Of a DNA stretch of 64,000 bases, positions 63,254-64,000 are shown in pieces (positions within the stretch are counted from its first letter, which is position 1; each line of letters opens with the position of its first letter). The notes beneath the pieces were generated by a model. It saw nothing but the letters and a program-made list of their open reading frames with translations, was not told the DNA's origin and did not search any database. Position numbers and translations under genes: made by a program. Where the stretch lies: NCBI GenBank assembly GCA_964035545.1, contig OZ037769.1, positions 2,759,001 through 2,823,000 on the forward strand, read 5' to 3'. The stretch is from Bugula neritina (taxonomy: Eukaryota > Bryozoa > Gymnolaemata > Cheilostomatida > Bugulidae).

Positions 63254-63906
63254 ATGGGATCTGTGCTTGTAAACTCCTGTGTGCTGCTGCTTTTTTGCCA
63301 AACATGGCTTATTGATGCATTGACTGTCAGACCATATATTTTGGCCGGTAAGTATTTTCAGTTATTATATTTTTGTGGTTGCAACTTTTCTGGAGATATT
63401 CTACTTTGAAATAATTCTTTTAACTTTTGTTACCATTACAAACTAGAGAACCATTGGCTTGCAGAAATAGTTTCTAAATGAGTAGAGTGGAATATAGCTT
63501 GCATATTTCTATATAATCTATTTATAGCTTGCATATTTCTATATAATCTATTTATTGAACAGTTTTTCCATCTTAAATATTACAACATCTCTACCTGAGG
63601 TGGCCTATAATAATGTAAGCTTTTTACTACAAACTCTCTGGTGTTCAACGATAATAAAAATTTAAAACTTTGTTTTAATTCAATGACGTAAACCAACTTT
63701 AAACTATTCATCCGGTATAAGCAATAGATAGTGCCATGACGAAATAGAATTCAATTTGGTATTCATTTCAATTTGAACAGATTTGACCAATGGGGTGACA
63801 GCAGTGGTGAGTGAAGAAATCAGAGAGCAGACAGCTCTGCTGGAGGCAGCAGTTGAGAATCAGATACTTGTGAATGAAGAGTGCACTGCCTTAGAGCAGC
63901 AGTCAG
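63254..63906 (+). CDS. Second clusterin-like secreted protein, first two exons (gene runs off the window)
   Basis: Exon 1 (63254-63347) encodes a signal peptide (hydrophobic core CVLLLFC) and ends in phase 1 at GCCG|GTAAGT. Exon 2 (63781-63906) starts DLTNGV, contains EQTALLEAAVENQ and a Cys at residue 66, and ends in phase 1 at TCAG|GTATAT. The gene at 59887 has the same design: signal exon ending in phase 1, next exon starting DLSISG, an Ala/Leu helix, and Cys 67. The distance from the DL to the first cysteine is 34 residues in both. The remaining exons are beyond 64000. Downstream 63907-64000 is intron with a short AT run. Confidence 0.7.
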
Positions 63907-64000
63907 GTATATATATACATACATATATATATATATATTAGAAGAAGTAAAATGAGATTTGATTAATATAATGGCATTTATTACTAGTAGTTTGGTACAC

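Overview
The window is nuclear DNA of an invertebrate animal. It is AT-rich, its genes are split by GT-AG introns, and it carries tRNA-derived SINE-like insertions, many minisatellites and two U12-type introns. The phylum cannot be fixed from the sequence alone. All exon chains below were assembled by eye from splice signals and reading-frame phase. Every complete chain has a length divisible by three and an uninterrupted frame, which is the main internal check.

Layout. 1-2.6 kb is upstream low-complexity DNA. 2.7-25.6 kb (+) is a K-Cl cotransporter gene (SLC12A/KCC) of 25 coding exons with two alternative first exons. 26.75-29.45 kb (-) is the TFIIF beta subunit (RAP30, GTF2F2), tail to tail with KCC. 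31.7-43.2 kb (+) is an MFSD3-type transporter whose 7.2 kb first intron holds a small two-pass membrane protein gene on the opposite strand (34.4-37.3 kb). 43.7-45.4 kb (-) is a gamma-glutamylamine cyclotransferase (GGACT-like). 47.5-52.25 kb (-) is a synaptotagmin-like tandem C2 protein. 53.35 kb holds a tRNA-like cloverleaf. 55.76-59.9 kb (-) is a secreted two-chain protein with the cysteine spacing and processing-site layout of clusterin. 63.25 kb to the end (+) is the start of a divergently transcribed paralogue of it.

The genes do not form a pathway; this is ordinary mixed gene order. Coherent themes are within genes: the KCC keeps both C-terminal threonine sites that WNK-SPAK/OSR1 phosphorylate, and one of its alternative first exons carries an RFxV docking motif for those kinases while the other does not.

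The most unusual features are (1) tandem arrays built from splice junctions themselves (KCC introns 3, 9 and 10, and MFSD3 intron 5), where each unit carries an AG|GT or AG acceptor copy, and (2) the clusterin-like head-to-head pair, with an in-frame 24-nt microexon that encodes the predicted convertase site.
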